This document shows positions 1 through 5,626 of a DNA stretch of 30,584 nt, piece after piece (positions within the stretch are counted from its first letter, which is position 1; every line of letters begins with the position of its first letter). The stretch lies in IMG/VR virus record IMGVR_UViG_3300042090_000828, positions 1 through 30,584 of that record; one strand, 5' to 3'. The notes under the pieces are model-generated. The model did not search any database. It was not told the DNA's origin and worked only from the letters and a program-made list of their open reading frames with translations. The DNA comes from a virus. A program made the position numbers and the translations under genes.

Positions 1-2079
1 GATCATTGCCACAAGCCCTCCAAATGGCCGCCGGTCGTCTGCCCCTGGTGCAGCGCGCGCATGTCGCCGGTTCTCGCCAAATGCAAATGGCCTGAAGTAC
101 CGAAGGGGTTCCCGGATGATTACAACCCCGTTGACGACGTGCAAACCATCATGGCCACTCGGTCATTGAAAGTTGTCGAACGCTTCTTTGGCGACGCGTT
201 CCTGACGATTTCCGGATGTGTGCGGGGGATGATCACGGCGGGGCCGGGCAAGGAGCTGATTGCGTCGGACTATAGCGCTATCGAAGCGGTCGTGACGGCG
301 ATGCTGGCCAAGTGCCAATGGCGCATAGACGCGTTCCAGGAGAAGAAGGATATCTATCTGGTCTCGTGCGCGTCGATGAACTTGGGGTTCACCTACGAAC
401 AGTACATCCAATATTACAACGACCATAACCGCTCACACCATTGGCACCGGCAGAAAAAGGGCAAGGTTTCCGAATTGGCTCTAGGCTTCGGCGGTTGGGT
501 CTCGGCTTGGTTGCAATTCGATCCGGACGGCGAAGAGAGCGAAATAAAAAAGACCATTCTCGCATGGCGCGCGGCCTCTCCGGAGATCGTGGAAATGTGG
601 GGCGGCCAAGCGCGTGGACGGCCGTGGGACCGCGATTATCATCTGGAGCGATTTGGTTTCGAAGGGGCCTTCGTTAACGCGATCCAGTATCCAAATCACG
701 TTTTCGAGAGCAACGGCATTAAATTTTACATGCGCGGTGACACGCTCATAATTCGGTTATTGAGCGGCCGAGAGCTGCCCTATGCAAGTCCGCGTCTGTG
801 GGAGAAAGAGGGGCAACCCGGCGTCTTCAACATTACGTATATGACCTGGAACACCAACCCAAAGTACGGCCCCAAGGGTTGGGTTGCCATGAAGACCTAC
901 GGCGGCCGCATCTGTGAAAATTGTATTGCAGAAGGAACGGAAGTTCTAACACAGAGAGGGTGGGTTCCTATCGAAAAAATACAAAAAGATGACCGAGTTC
1001 ATGATGGAGTTGAACTTGTAAATCATCAAGGTCTCCTCTATAAAGGAATTCAAAGTTGTATCTCAATTGATGGGGTACAGATGACTCCAGATCATGAGGT
1101 TCTGACAGATAATGGATGGGAAGTTGCATCACAAAGCCCGAGACCTTACAGACCAACGATTTGGGATGTTGGTAGCTTTATGCCCAGATTATGGGGTAAA
1201 GCGCGGACAAAAAATGGCTTGGGTTTACCGATGCGATTGTGGTCTTCTTTGTCGAAAGGTTGGGACCGACGTTACGAAAACTTACAAAACTGGAGGAACC
1301 CCAAATTGCGGTTGCCAAACCAGCGAGCAAATATCCCAGGCCAATCGAACGCATGGGTTGACATCGCACCCAATGTACGGGGTATGGAATGGCATGAAAC
1401 AAAGGTGCCATTGGCCCGAACACCCGGCGTACTCCCGCTATGGGGCGCGGGGGATTCAAGTGTGTGCACGCTGGCGAAAAAGCTTCGAAGCTTTTTGGAA
1501 AGACATGTCACCTACTTGGAAAAAAGGATTAGATTTAGATCGTCGGGACAACGAGAAAGGATATTCACCGGGGAATTGTCGATGGGTAACAAGATTGGAA
1601 AACAACCAGAACCGTCGATCTACAAAATTCGTGGAAACTCCTATGGGTCGAATGCCTTTGATGCAAGCCGCCCGAACCTACAATCTGAAAAAATCAACTA
1701 TCCATTATCGACTTTCTCATGGTTGGCCGATGGAAACAATGTTTCGGAAACCAGATGTAACCAAACGCGGGTATACGATATCGTGAACTGTGGCCCGCGA
1801 TCCCGTTTTGTGGTTCGGGGGAAGGGAGGGCCCTTTATTGTTCACAACTGCGTTCAGGCCACGGCGCACGACATCCAACGTTACGGGATCGAGAACTTAG
1901 AAGCCGCCGGCTATCCGGTCATCTTGCACGTGTACGATGAAGACGTGGGAGAGATACCAATTGGTTGGGGCAGTTTGGAAGAGTTCGAGCGCATCATGTC
2001 CACAATGCCACCGTGGGCCCACGATTGGCCGGTGAGGGCGTCGGGCGGTTGGCGCGGCCATCGGTATAGGAAGGCATAA
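1..2079 (+). CDS. Family A DNA polymerase, C-terminal part, interrupted by an intein (5' end outside window)
   Basis: The frame is open from base 1, so the gene begins upstream; the ATG at 61 is probably internal. Counting residues from that ATG, motif A is DYSAIE near 70-75, motif B is a Lys-rich stretch ending ELALGFGG near 132-145, and motif C is HVYDED near 623-628 with the metal-binding Asp-Glu. These are the polymerase palm and finger motifs of the DNA polymerase I family, so the product should replicate the phage genome. A Cys/His cluster including CPWC is encoded upstream of the ATG. Residues 288-596 are an intein; joining the flanks restores YGGRICEN-CVQATAHD, a conserved segment just before motif C. 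The TAA is 3 bases before the GTG of the methyltransferase-like gene, so the two are probably co-translated. The family call is strong; the missing N-terminus prevents judging any exonuclease domain. Confidence 0.9.
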   Translation, partial: DHCHKPSKWPPVVCPWCSARMSPVLAKCKWPEVPKGFPDDYNPVDDVQTIMATRSLKVVERFFGDAFLTISGCVRGMITAGPGKELIASDYSAIEAVVTAMLAKCQWRIDAFQEKKDIYLVSCASMNLGFTYEQYIQYYNDHNRSHHWHRQKKGKVSELALGFGGWVSAWLQFDPDGEESEIKKTILAWRAASPEIVEMWGGQARGRPWDRDYHLERFGFEGAFVNAIQYPNHVFESNGIKFYMRGDTLIIRLLSGRELPYASPRLWEKEGQPGVFNITYMTWNTNPKYGPKGWVAMKTYGGRICENCIAEGTEVLTQRGWVPIEKIQKDDRVHDGVELVNHQGLLYKGIQSCISIDGVQMTPDHEVLTDNGWEVASQSPRPYRPTIWDVGSFMPRLWGKARTKNGLGLPMRLWSSLSKGWDRRYENLQNWRNPKLRLPNQRANIPGQSNAWVDIAPNVRGMEWHETKVPLARTPGVLPLWGAGDSSVCTLAKKLRSFLERHVTYLEKRIRFRSSGQRERIFTGELSMGNKIGKQPEPSIYKIRGNSYGSNAFDASRPNLQSEKINYPLSTFSWLADGNNVSETRCNQTRVYDIVNCGPRSRFVVRGKGGPFIVHNCVQATAHDIQRYGIENLEAAGYPVILHVYDEDVGEIPIGWGSLEEFERIMSTMPPWAHDWPVRASGGWRGHRYRKA
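922..1848 (+). other. Intein in the DNA polymerase (309 codons, Cys1 to His-Asn, +1 Cys)
   Basis: The insert starts with Cys (TGT at 922) followed by IAEGTEVLTQRGWVPIEKI, a classic intein block A. Block B is TPDHEVLTDNGWE near 1084-1122, with the expected Thr and His. Block F is VYDIVNCGPRSRFVV from 1771. Block G is FIVHN ending at 1848, with Cys as the +1 extein residue. These are all the residues needed for protein self-splicing, and the splice restores a continuous polymerase. The DNA is visibly AT-richer than the flanking polymerase sequence, which suggests recent acquisition. The roughly 200-residue stretch between blocks B and F has no endonuclease motif in this frame: it is basic, low in recognisable structure, and is the out-of-frame shadow of an HNH endonuclease gene. 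The intein call is firm; splicing activity with such a linker is inferred. Confidence 0.9.
1112..1786 (+). CDS. HNH-type homing endonuclease nested out of frame inside the intein
   Basis: A 224-residue protein is encoded in the +1 frame relative to the polymerase. It has a DLTDQRFGML N-terminal element and a zinc-ribbon-like CDC...CGC (Cys41, 43, 66, 68). A central YGARGIQVCARW segment is followed by the HNH-like LDLDRRDNEKGYSPGNCRW near 140-158, and a C-terminal helix-turn-helix-like region lies near 181-210. This order is typical of complete phage homing endonucleases, which cut an unoccupied target so that repair copies the element in. The ATG lies inside intein block B and the TGA (1784-1786) inside block F. 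An in-frame TGA at 1103 precedes the ATG, so this is the first start. GAGG at 1096-1099 is a weak, rather distant ribosome site. Target site and expression are unknown; the family call is confident. Confidence 0.85.
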   Translation: MDGKLHHKARDLTDQRFGMLVALCPDYGVKRGQKMAWVYRCDCGLLCRKVGTDVTKTYKTGGTPNCGCQTSEQISQANRTHGLTSHPMYGVWNGMKQRCHWPEHPAYSRYGARGIQVCARWRKSFEAFWKDMSPTWKKGLDLDRRDNEKGYSPGNCRWVTRLENNQNRRSTKFVETPMGRMPLMQAARTYNLKKSTIHYRLSHGWPMETMFRKPDVTKRGYTIS

Positions 2080-2082
2080 CGA

Positions 2083-2598
2083 GTGGGCAAGAGAAGCAAG
2101 TTTCCACGCCGCAAGCACGACGGGTATCAGACGCCGCCAAAACCGATTTACCCGCTATTTCATTTCCTTTTGATGGAAGGGATTCGAACGTTTGCCGAAC
2201 CCTGCCTTGGGGAAGGAAAGCTAGCTGCCACGCTCATGGACGCCGGCTTTAAATGTGTTCACGTCGGAGACATTCAGACCGGCCAAGACGCTCTCACCGA
2301 TCCGAGATTGGACATTCTCGACGTAGACGCGATCATAACCAATCCGCCCTGGTCCCGTCATCTCCTGCACCCCATGATTTGGCGCTTTATCGAAATTGCC
2401 CCAACATGGCTGTTATTCGATGCGGCATGGGCTCACACCGCGCAAGCACGTCCTTTCCTTCCCTTTTGCAGTCACATAGTCAGCGTCGGCCGGGTGCGGT
2501 GGATCGATGGCACCAAATGGGGTGGCAAGGACGACGCCGCTTGGTACCGCTTTGAAATGGCGGCGGTTGGTCCACCGAAATTTTATAATCCCGCTTGA
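2083..2598 (+). CDS. DNA adenine methyltransferase-like protein
   Basis: This 171-residue protein begins with GTG three bases after the polymerase stop. It carries DGYQTPP near 13-19, an AdoMet-binding-like FAEPCLGEGKLAATL near 37-51, and the amino-methyltransferase motif IV NPPW at 87-90, preceded by a hydrophobic strand (DAIIT). This combination is typical of class I N6-adenine or amino-methyltransferases that act on DNA. The protein is short and no target-recognition domain is visible. It may be a minimal phage methyltransferase that protects the genome, or a degenerate relative. Co-translation with the polymerase is suggested by the spacing. The last codons overlap the TTGACA of the promoter downstream. 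The fold is fairly sure; substrate and activity are inferred. Confidence 0.75.
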   Translation: MGKRSKFPRRKHDGYQTPPKPIYPLFHFLLMEGIRTFAEPCLGEGKLAATLMDAGFKCVHVGDIQTGQDALTDPRLDILDVDAIITNPPWSRHLLHPMIWRFIEIAPTWLLFDAAWAHTAQARPFLPFCSHIVSVGRVRWIDGTKWGGKDDAAWYRFEMAAVGPPKFYNPA

Positions 2599-2626
2599 CA
2601 CTCCCCCAAAATGACGGTAGCGTCAT
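2595..2626 (+). promoter_or_regulatory. Promoter with overlapping palindrome (copy 1)
   Basis: TTGACA at 2595-2600 is separated by exactly 17 bases from TAGCGT at 2618-2623, a sigma70-like spacing. The -10 region lies inside a palindrome, ATGACGGTAGCGTCAT (2611-2626), with 6-bp arms around GTAG. The same layout occurs at 6031-6062. It would drive the small early genes from 2788 on. The palindrome could be an operator or part of the promoter recognition. The -35 overlaps the stop of the preceding gene. Confidence 0.7.
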
Positions 2627-2640
2627 CTTCGTAGACTTGT

Positions 2641-2681
2641 AGAGGAAACATACCTCTCGCACTTAGGAGGCCATCATGTAG
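2641..2681 (+). promoter_or_regulatory. Leader with perfect Shine-Dalgarno and an ATG-TAG start-stop
   Basis: AGGAGG (2665-2670) is followed after five bases by ATG (2676-2678) and directly by TAG (2679-2681), so a ribosome would initiate and stop at once. Upstream, AGAGG (2641-2645) can pair with CCTCT (2653-2657), while the same CCTC can instead pair with GAGG of the Shine-Dalgarno. This gives two mutually exclusive small hairpins. The site lies in the leader between promoter copy 1 and the first early gene. A regulatory role is inferred. Confidence 0.45.
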
Positions 2682-2707
2682 ATCGCAGCGCGAGGCGCGC
2701 AAAATAA

Positions 2708-2728
2708 ACGGCTTTTCGAATCAGCCGT
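2708..2728 (+). other. Small hairpin in the early leader
   Basis: ACGGCT (2708-2713) and AGCCGT (2723-2728) form a 6-bp stem with a 9-base loop containing TTCGAATC. It lies in the otherwise gene-free leader 2599-2787. There is no T-run after it, so it does not look like an intrinsic terminator. It may shape the leader RNA. Confidence 0.35.
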
Positions 2729-2787
2729 GATCTAATGAAGCTCCTGGGCAAGAGTGGAAAAGGCCCCACAACGAAAGGATATTCACA

Positions 2788-3075
2788 ATGGCACGTACCC
2801 GCCCGCTCGCGGCTCTCAAGGCTTCATCGCTTGGCCTCTTGGTCTCCATGATGAAGCTGCAACCCATCGCCCCTGTCGTCTTCAAACGCCCGCGTGGCAA
2901 GAAGCTGGCTCGTATTCTCGGCCGCACCGGTCGTGACTACCCGTTCTCCAGCAAGCGCCAATGGATGCGCAACGCTCGACAGATCGCCGCCGGCCAACTC
3001 CACATGGCTGGAGTGCCGACGTTCGAAACGGTCAAGGCCGCCAAAGCCTACGCGACCCAGTTCGATGGCGCCTGA
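2788..3075 (+). CDS. Small basic protein of unknown function
   Basis: This 95-residue protein is rich in Arg and Lys, with a KRPRGKKLARILGRTGR stretch near 33-49. No known domain is recognised. The ATG is preceded by AAGGA at a normal distance, which supports this start. It is the first gene after promoter copy 1 and leads a run of small, closely packed or overlapping early genes. A nucleic-acid-binding role would fit the charge but is only a guess. Its stop codon is overlapped by the start of the next tiny gene. Confidence 0.7.
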   Translation: MARTRPLAALKASSLGLLVSMMKLQPIAPVVFKRPRGKKLARILGRTGRDYPFSSKRQWMRNARQIAAGQLHMAGVPTFETVKAAKAYATQFDGA

Positions 3076-3148
3076 TCGTTACGAATTATGGGGATGGCTC
3101 TTTGTCGGGGCCATCGTTGCCGCCTGTCTCGTGCATTATTTCTGGTGA
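3065..3148 (+). CDS. 27-residue single-pass membrane peptide
   Basis: The reading frame starts with ATG at 3065, overlapping the end of the 95-residue gene by 11 bases. It encodes a short polar start (MAPDRYE) followed by a hydrophobic segment (LWGWLFVGAIVAACLVHYFW) to the end, typical of a single membrane helix. No clear Shine-Dalgarno is seen, so translation would depend on coupling with the overlapping gene. It fills the space between two supported genes exactly. Function is unknown; small phage membrane peptides of this kind often act on the host envelope or host regulators. It could still be chance. Confidence 0.5.
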   Translation: MAPDRYELWGWLFVGAIVAACLVHYFW

Positions 3149-3160
3149 AAGGAAACCGCC

Positions 3161-3343
3161 ATGAATGTCATTCTTGCCGCCTTGTTATCCCCGCGCCGGC
3201 CGGCCGTTACCATGGAGGCGGCGATACGCACCATTCAGGTGCAGGATGAAACCATTCGACATCTCAGGGAACACATCCGCGACCTGAACGTCCGCATCGA
3301 CATTTTGGAGCGTGACCGTGTCGGTCTTGAAACTCTCCTCTAA
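3161..3343 (+). CDS. Small coiled-coil protein, unknown function
   Basis: This 60-residue protein has a short hydrophobic N-terminus (NVILAALL). A predicted helix of charged heptads follows, with runs such as IRTIQVQDETIRHLREHI and LNVRIDILERDRV, typical of a coiled coil. AAAGGA lies upstream of the ATG at a good distance. The end overlaps the start of the next gene, which fits translational coupling within the early operon. No family is recognised. Confidence 0.65.
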   Translation: MNVILAALLSPRRPAVTMEAAIRTIQVQDETIRHLREHIRDLNVRIDILERDRVGLETLL

Positions 3344-3500
3344 CTTCGCGGTCGGGCAGGCCGTCAAGCTCTTCGACGGGTGGGGCGAGTTTATCGGTAT
3401 GGGCTTAATCACAGCTCACGCCGGCCCGTATTCCCTCAAGGTCATGACGGTTACCGGTGCGGCCCCTCTCATCAGCACGTCGGGAGTTGAACCACTATGA
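3318..3500 (+). CDS. Small hypothetical protein
   Basis: The protein is about 60 residues, with beta-rich character (VGQAVKLFDGWGEFIGMGLI). A GTG start at 3318 is chosen because GGAG (3307-3310) sits seven bases upstream; a GTG at 3312 in the same frame is too close to that site. It overlaps the previous gene by 26 bases, and its TGA overlaps the next ATG in an ATGA junction. The tight overlaps on both sides support it as a real early gene. No domain is recognised. Confidence 0.6.
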   Translation: MSVLKLSSNFAVGQAVKLFDGWGEFIGMGLITAHAGPYSLKVMTVTGAAPLISTSGVEPL

Positions 3501-3826
3501 GCGCTGAGAATCCCTGGGAAGATGCACCACGCGCGGTGCTGGAACAACAGCTCATGGCGTTTGCGTCGCGGTGTGCCAAGCTTATGAGCGAAAACACTGC
3601 GCTCGAACAGGCTGTGACCAAACTGGTTACCTCTCCGCCACCGTTGCCGCTCGGTCGGCGTGAAGCGTGGCCCGCGTCACCGGCGGATAGCATGTGGTAT
3701 GTCGGCCTTGTGATGAAGCTCCAGGACTTGTTGGCCCGAGAATGCGGCCGGCGCGATCCGGCTCACATCGATAACCACACGCTCCGGGCTTTGACCGAGC
3801 ATATCCTTGAAGGGTCAGCGCCATGA
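3497..3826 (+). CDS. Hypothetical early protein, 109 residues
   Basis: The N-terminal half is helical and charged (LEQQLMAFASRCAKLMSENT), followed by a proline-rich linker and a second helical half. It starts at an ATGA overlap with the preceding stop, with GGGAG upstream, and ends at another ATGA overlap with the next gene. This junction pattern is typical of translationally coupled phage genes. No catalytic motif or family is recognised. Confidence 0.7.
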   Translation: MSAENPWEDAPRAVLEQQLMAFASRCAKLMSENTALEQAVTKLVTSPPPLPLGRREAWPASPADSMWYVGLVMKLQDLLARECGRRDPAHIDNHTLRALTEHILEGSAP

Positions 3827-4035
3827 GATCGCGTCTCAATTATAGCGATCGATTCGCAATGGCGGCCATGGACAAGCTTTTCGCACTTCACCCGGAGCTG
3901 ATGACACATACCTGTTTGCGCGTTCAGCGGGACTACAGCAAGAGCCGTCAAGACGTGCTCGCAACCGGCTGTTTCGGGGAGTACGAATTCATCCTTGGGC
4001 AGCTCGAATTCCAATGCATTCAGTGCGTTCACTAG
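3823..4035 (+). CDS. Hypothetical early protein, 70 residues
   Basis: This small protein contains three cysteines, two of them in a C-terminal FQCIQCVH. The paired Cys-x-x-Cys near the end could bind a metal, but there is no second clear pair, so a zinc role is only a possibility. It overlaps the previous gene by four bases (ATGA) and is followed after a short gap by the next gene. No family is recognised. Confidence 0.65.
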   Translation: MRSRLNYSDRFAMAAMDKLFALHPELMTHTCLRVQRDYSKSRQDVLATGCFGEYEFILGQLEFQCIQCVH

Positions 4036-4047
4036 GAGATTGGCCAA

Positions 4048-4362
4048 ATGGGTGTTGTTATAACGAGATTGGTTACGGGCGAACCGGTACTTTTTAAATG
4101 GGAAGACGCCGGGGAGCTAGAACGAAATCATCAGAAAGCATGGGTTTCTCGATTTGAGATTTTTGATCCGACAACCGGAAAAACTCAAGTAGAAGAATCT
4201 GTAACGCACATCCCTCAGGAGGGGTGCCAAGACCCAATTAAATTGAGGGAAAGCGTGGACATGCATTTCCTGCTGAAGAAAAATATAGACGTAGAACATT
4301 TGCTAAAGGCGATGAATGATGAGCTGGAGCGTGAATCTCAAAAGTATTCACTGACCCGGTGA
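4048..4362 (+). CDS. Hypothetical protein, 104 residues, AT-richer than neighbours
   Basis: AGGAG lies upstream of the ATG, giving a strong start. The protein is mostly polar, with a central FEIFDPTTGKTQVEESV and a helical C-terminus (IDVEHLLKAMNDELERES). Codon use is visibly more AT-rich than in the genes before it, which suggests separate acquisition. It is the last plus-strand early gene, and its 3' end overlaps a convergent minus-strand gene by 15 bases. No family is recognised. Confidence 0.7.
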   Translation: MGVVITRLVTGEPVLFKWEDAGELERNHQKAWVSRFEIFDPTTGKTQVEESVTHIPQEGCQDPIKLRESVDMHFLLKKNIDVEHLLKAMNDELERESQKYSLTR

Positions 4363-4542
4363 CCGCCGGCAATATGCGTGCACCAGAACAGGGAGATCCG
4401 GGCCACAATCCGGGTTGCTCATTTGGTACCCCTGGTCTTGGGGAAGAATAACCACGCGGGGGGCCTCAATCACCCAGAGACAGGAGAAGCCGCTCAGGAA
4501 GGCGGCGACCAGGAGCGCAGCTCCAACCATCTTCACTTCCAT
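4348..4542 (-). CDS. Small exported or membrane protein at the end of the lysis-like cassette
   Basis: The start at 4542 is chosen because AAGGG lies six bases upstream; an ATG at 4548 is too close to it. The 64-residue product has a short charged start (MEVK), a hydrophobic segment (MVGAALLVAAFLSGFSC) and a polar tail with several cysteines. This resembles a signal or anchor sequence; the SGFSC is only a poor lipobox. It overlaps the upstream gene by 10 bases. An outer-membrane spanin-like role is conceivable from position and size but is not shown. Confidence 0.55.
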   Translation of the reverse strand: MEVKMVGAALLVAAFLSGFSCLWVIEAPRVVILPQDQGYQMSNPDCGPDLPVLVHAYCRRSPGQ

Positions 4543-4826
4543 AGCCATCCCTTTATGTAGGCGGCAGCGGCAGCTCCGGCGCCGACGAAGCCGAGAAGCC
4601 AAAAAGCGAAATGCCCGGCACGCCGCATAACCCGAAGGTTCTCCAAGCTACCGTTCAGCACCGTCAAATCATCCTTGCTGAAATTTTGCAGAAGATATTC
4701 CATCGCCTTGTGCTCTTCCTCGCGTAGCTGCAAAAAGAGCTGGAGATTTTTCATTTCAGACGGCCGAACGGAAACCATCACCAAACGCGAATCATCGGAA
4801 GTGTCGGGGGTCTCTGGTTCAGTCAT
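4533..4826 (-). CDS. Tail-anchored membrane protein, possible holin accessory
   Basis: The 97-residue protein has a disordered acidic N-terminus and a charged helical middle (LQLFLQLREEEHKAMEYL and following heptads). It ends in a hydrophobic C-terminal helix (FAFWLLGFVGAGAAAAAYI) and a short WLWK end. This coiled-coil plus C-terminal anchor layout is like XhlA-type phage membrane proteins. The start at 4826 has GGAG upstream. It lies directly after a terminator-like hairpin and before the small exported protein, within a group of membrane proteins. The lysis role is inferred from context. Confidence 0.65.
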   Translation of the reverse strand: MTEPETPDTSDDSRLVMVSVRPSEMKNLQLFLQLREEEHKAMEYLLQNFSKDDLTVLNGSLENLRVMRRAGHFAFWLLGFVGAGAAAAAYIKGWLWK

Positions 4827-4846
4827 TGCATATCTCCGGGTAGATG

Positions 4847-4870
4847 GGAAAACGGCCCCCGAGAGGGCCG
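4847..4870 (-). terminator. Intrinsic-terminator-like hairpin
   Basis: CGGCCC and GGGCCG form a perfect 6-bp GC stem (4853-4858 with 4865-4870) around a 6-base loop, followed on the minus strand by GTTTTCCC. The T-run is short, so termination may be partial. It sits between the holin-like gene and the tail-anchored gene. Confidence 0.5.
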
Positions 4871-4878
4871 CGCAATGT

Positions 4879-5232
4879 TCAGGAGCCAATGGGCTTTTTC
4901 GCTTTGAAACGCCCGTACAGGGCGTACAAGCTACCGGCAATCGGGATCAAGGCCATGATCGCATCAGTGACTTGGCCCTGGATCGCCGCCGGGAAATCGA
5001 CGTGGAAATAATTGAGCCCCACACCAACGGCCGCAACCGTGCTGCCCCAGAACACCCGAGACTGATAGAACGGCTCGCTGTTGGTGGAATTCACGAGCTG
5101 GTCGATAAGGGGTGTCAATGCTTTGACAATTGTGGGTACAGCGTCCACGGTAGCGGGCACGCTAGCCGGCGTCACAGCGCTGGTGACGAGACCGTAGGCT
5201 TGTGCGGTGATTTGCGCCTTTGGATCACTCAT
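4879..5232 (-). CDS. Probable holin (two membrane segments)
   Basis: The start at 5232 is an ATGA overlap with the preceding gene; the longer open frame upstream is not needed. The 117-residue product has a polar N-terminal half and then EPFYQSRVFWGSTVAAVG, a pattern seen at the first membrane helix of many phage holins. Membrane segments lie near 60-76 and 90-107, and the end is basic (RFKAKKPIGS). Holins form the pores that time host lysis. The family was judged by eye only; it could be another small inner-membrane protein. Confidence 0.65.
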   Translation of the reverse strand: MSDPKAQITAQAYGLVTSAVTPASVPATVDAVPTIVKALTPLIDQLVNSTNSEPFYQSRVFWGSTVAAVGVGLNYFHVDFPAAIQGQVTDAIMALIPIAGSLYALYGRFKAKKPIGS

Positions 5233-5621
5233 TGAGCTACCGCCGGCGTTACTGATAAAGGGAGGACGGTTTGAGCCGTGTCCCCCGTCGTCGGTGTGGT
5301 CACAACGGCGGTGACCGGGGCTGGGGTGATTCCCTTGACCGCATTGTAATTTGCGATGGTGGTTGCCCAAGAGGCGTCGAGATCGTTGGACAGGCTGGCC
5401 AGCGTGTTAAGCTGATCGGTCGTCAGATCGCCGCTGTTCTCCAGAACGGAAATAACGGACTTGATCTGATTGACCACATCGGTACCGAGCGTGACCGCGA
5501 TAGGCACGATGTTGATAAGCGCAGCGATGACCTGATTCGCGACGGTGGCCGAGGAGCCAAGCTGCGAAAGGGCCAACTGGAGGAGGGTGAGGATGGTTGT
5601 GAGGAGAGTGGTTACTTCCAT
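5229..5621 (-). CDS. Small phage protein with hydrophobic N-terminal helices
   Basis: The 130-residue product starts with long hydrophobic helices (LLTTILTLLQLALSQLG, then VIAALINIVPIAVTLG). A helical Ser/Asp/Thr-rich middle follows, and then a Pro/Thr/Val-rich tail likely to be disordered. It begins five bases after the lipoprotein gene and overlaps the holin-like gene by ATGA. It belongs to the lysis or envelope cassette by position. No family is named with confidence. Confidence 0.65.
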   Translation of the reverse strand: MEVTTLLTTILTLLQLALSQLGSSATVANQVIAALINIVPIAVTLGTDVVNQIKSVISVLENSGDLTTDQLNTLASLSNDLDASWATTIANYNAVKGITPAPVTAVVTTPTTGDTAQTVLPLSVTPAVAQ

Positions 5622-5626
5622 GGTCG

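Noticed and set aside
922-1848. Group I intron carrying the nested endonuclease
   Set aside because: The boundary sequences encode full intein splicing blocks in frame with the polymerase, and the frame stays open across the insert, which an RNA intron would not need.
2680-2760. Possible tRNA, because of TTCGAATC at about 2715
   Set aside because: The flanking stem fits only as a simple hairpin; no acceptor, D or anticodon arms and no matching 3' end were found.
2734-2880. Open frame starting ATGAAGCTCCTG in the early leader
   Set aside because: No ribosome site, and most of it overlaps the supported 95-aa gene in another frame.
4827-4940. Longer N-terminus (start at 4940) for the tail-anchored protein
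   Set aside because: It would read through the terminator-like hairpin; the ATG at 4826 has GGAG upstream and a natural N-terminus.
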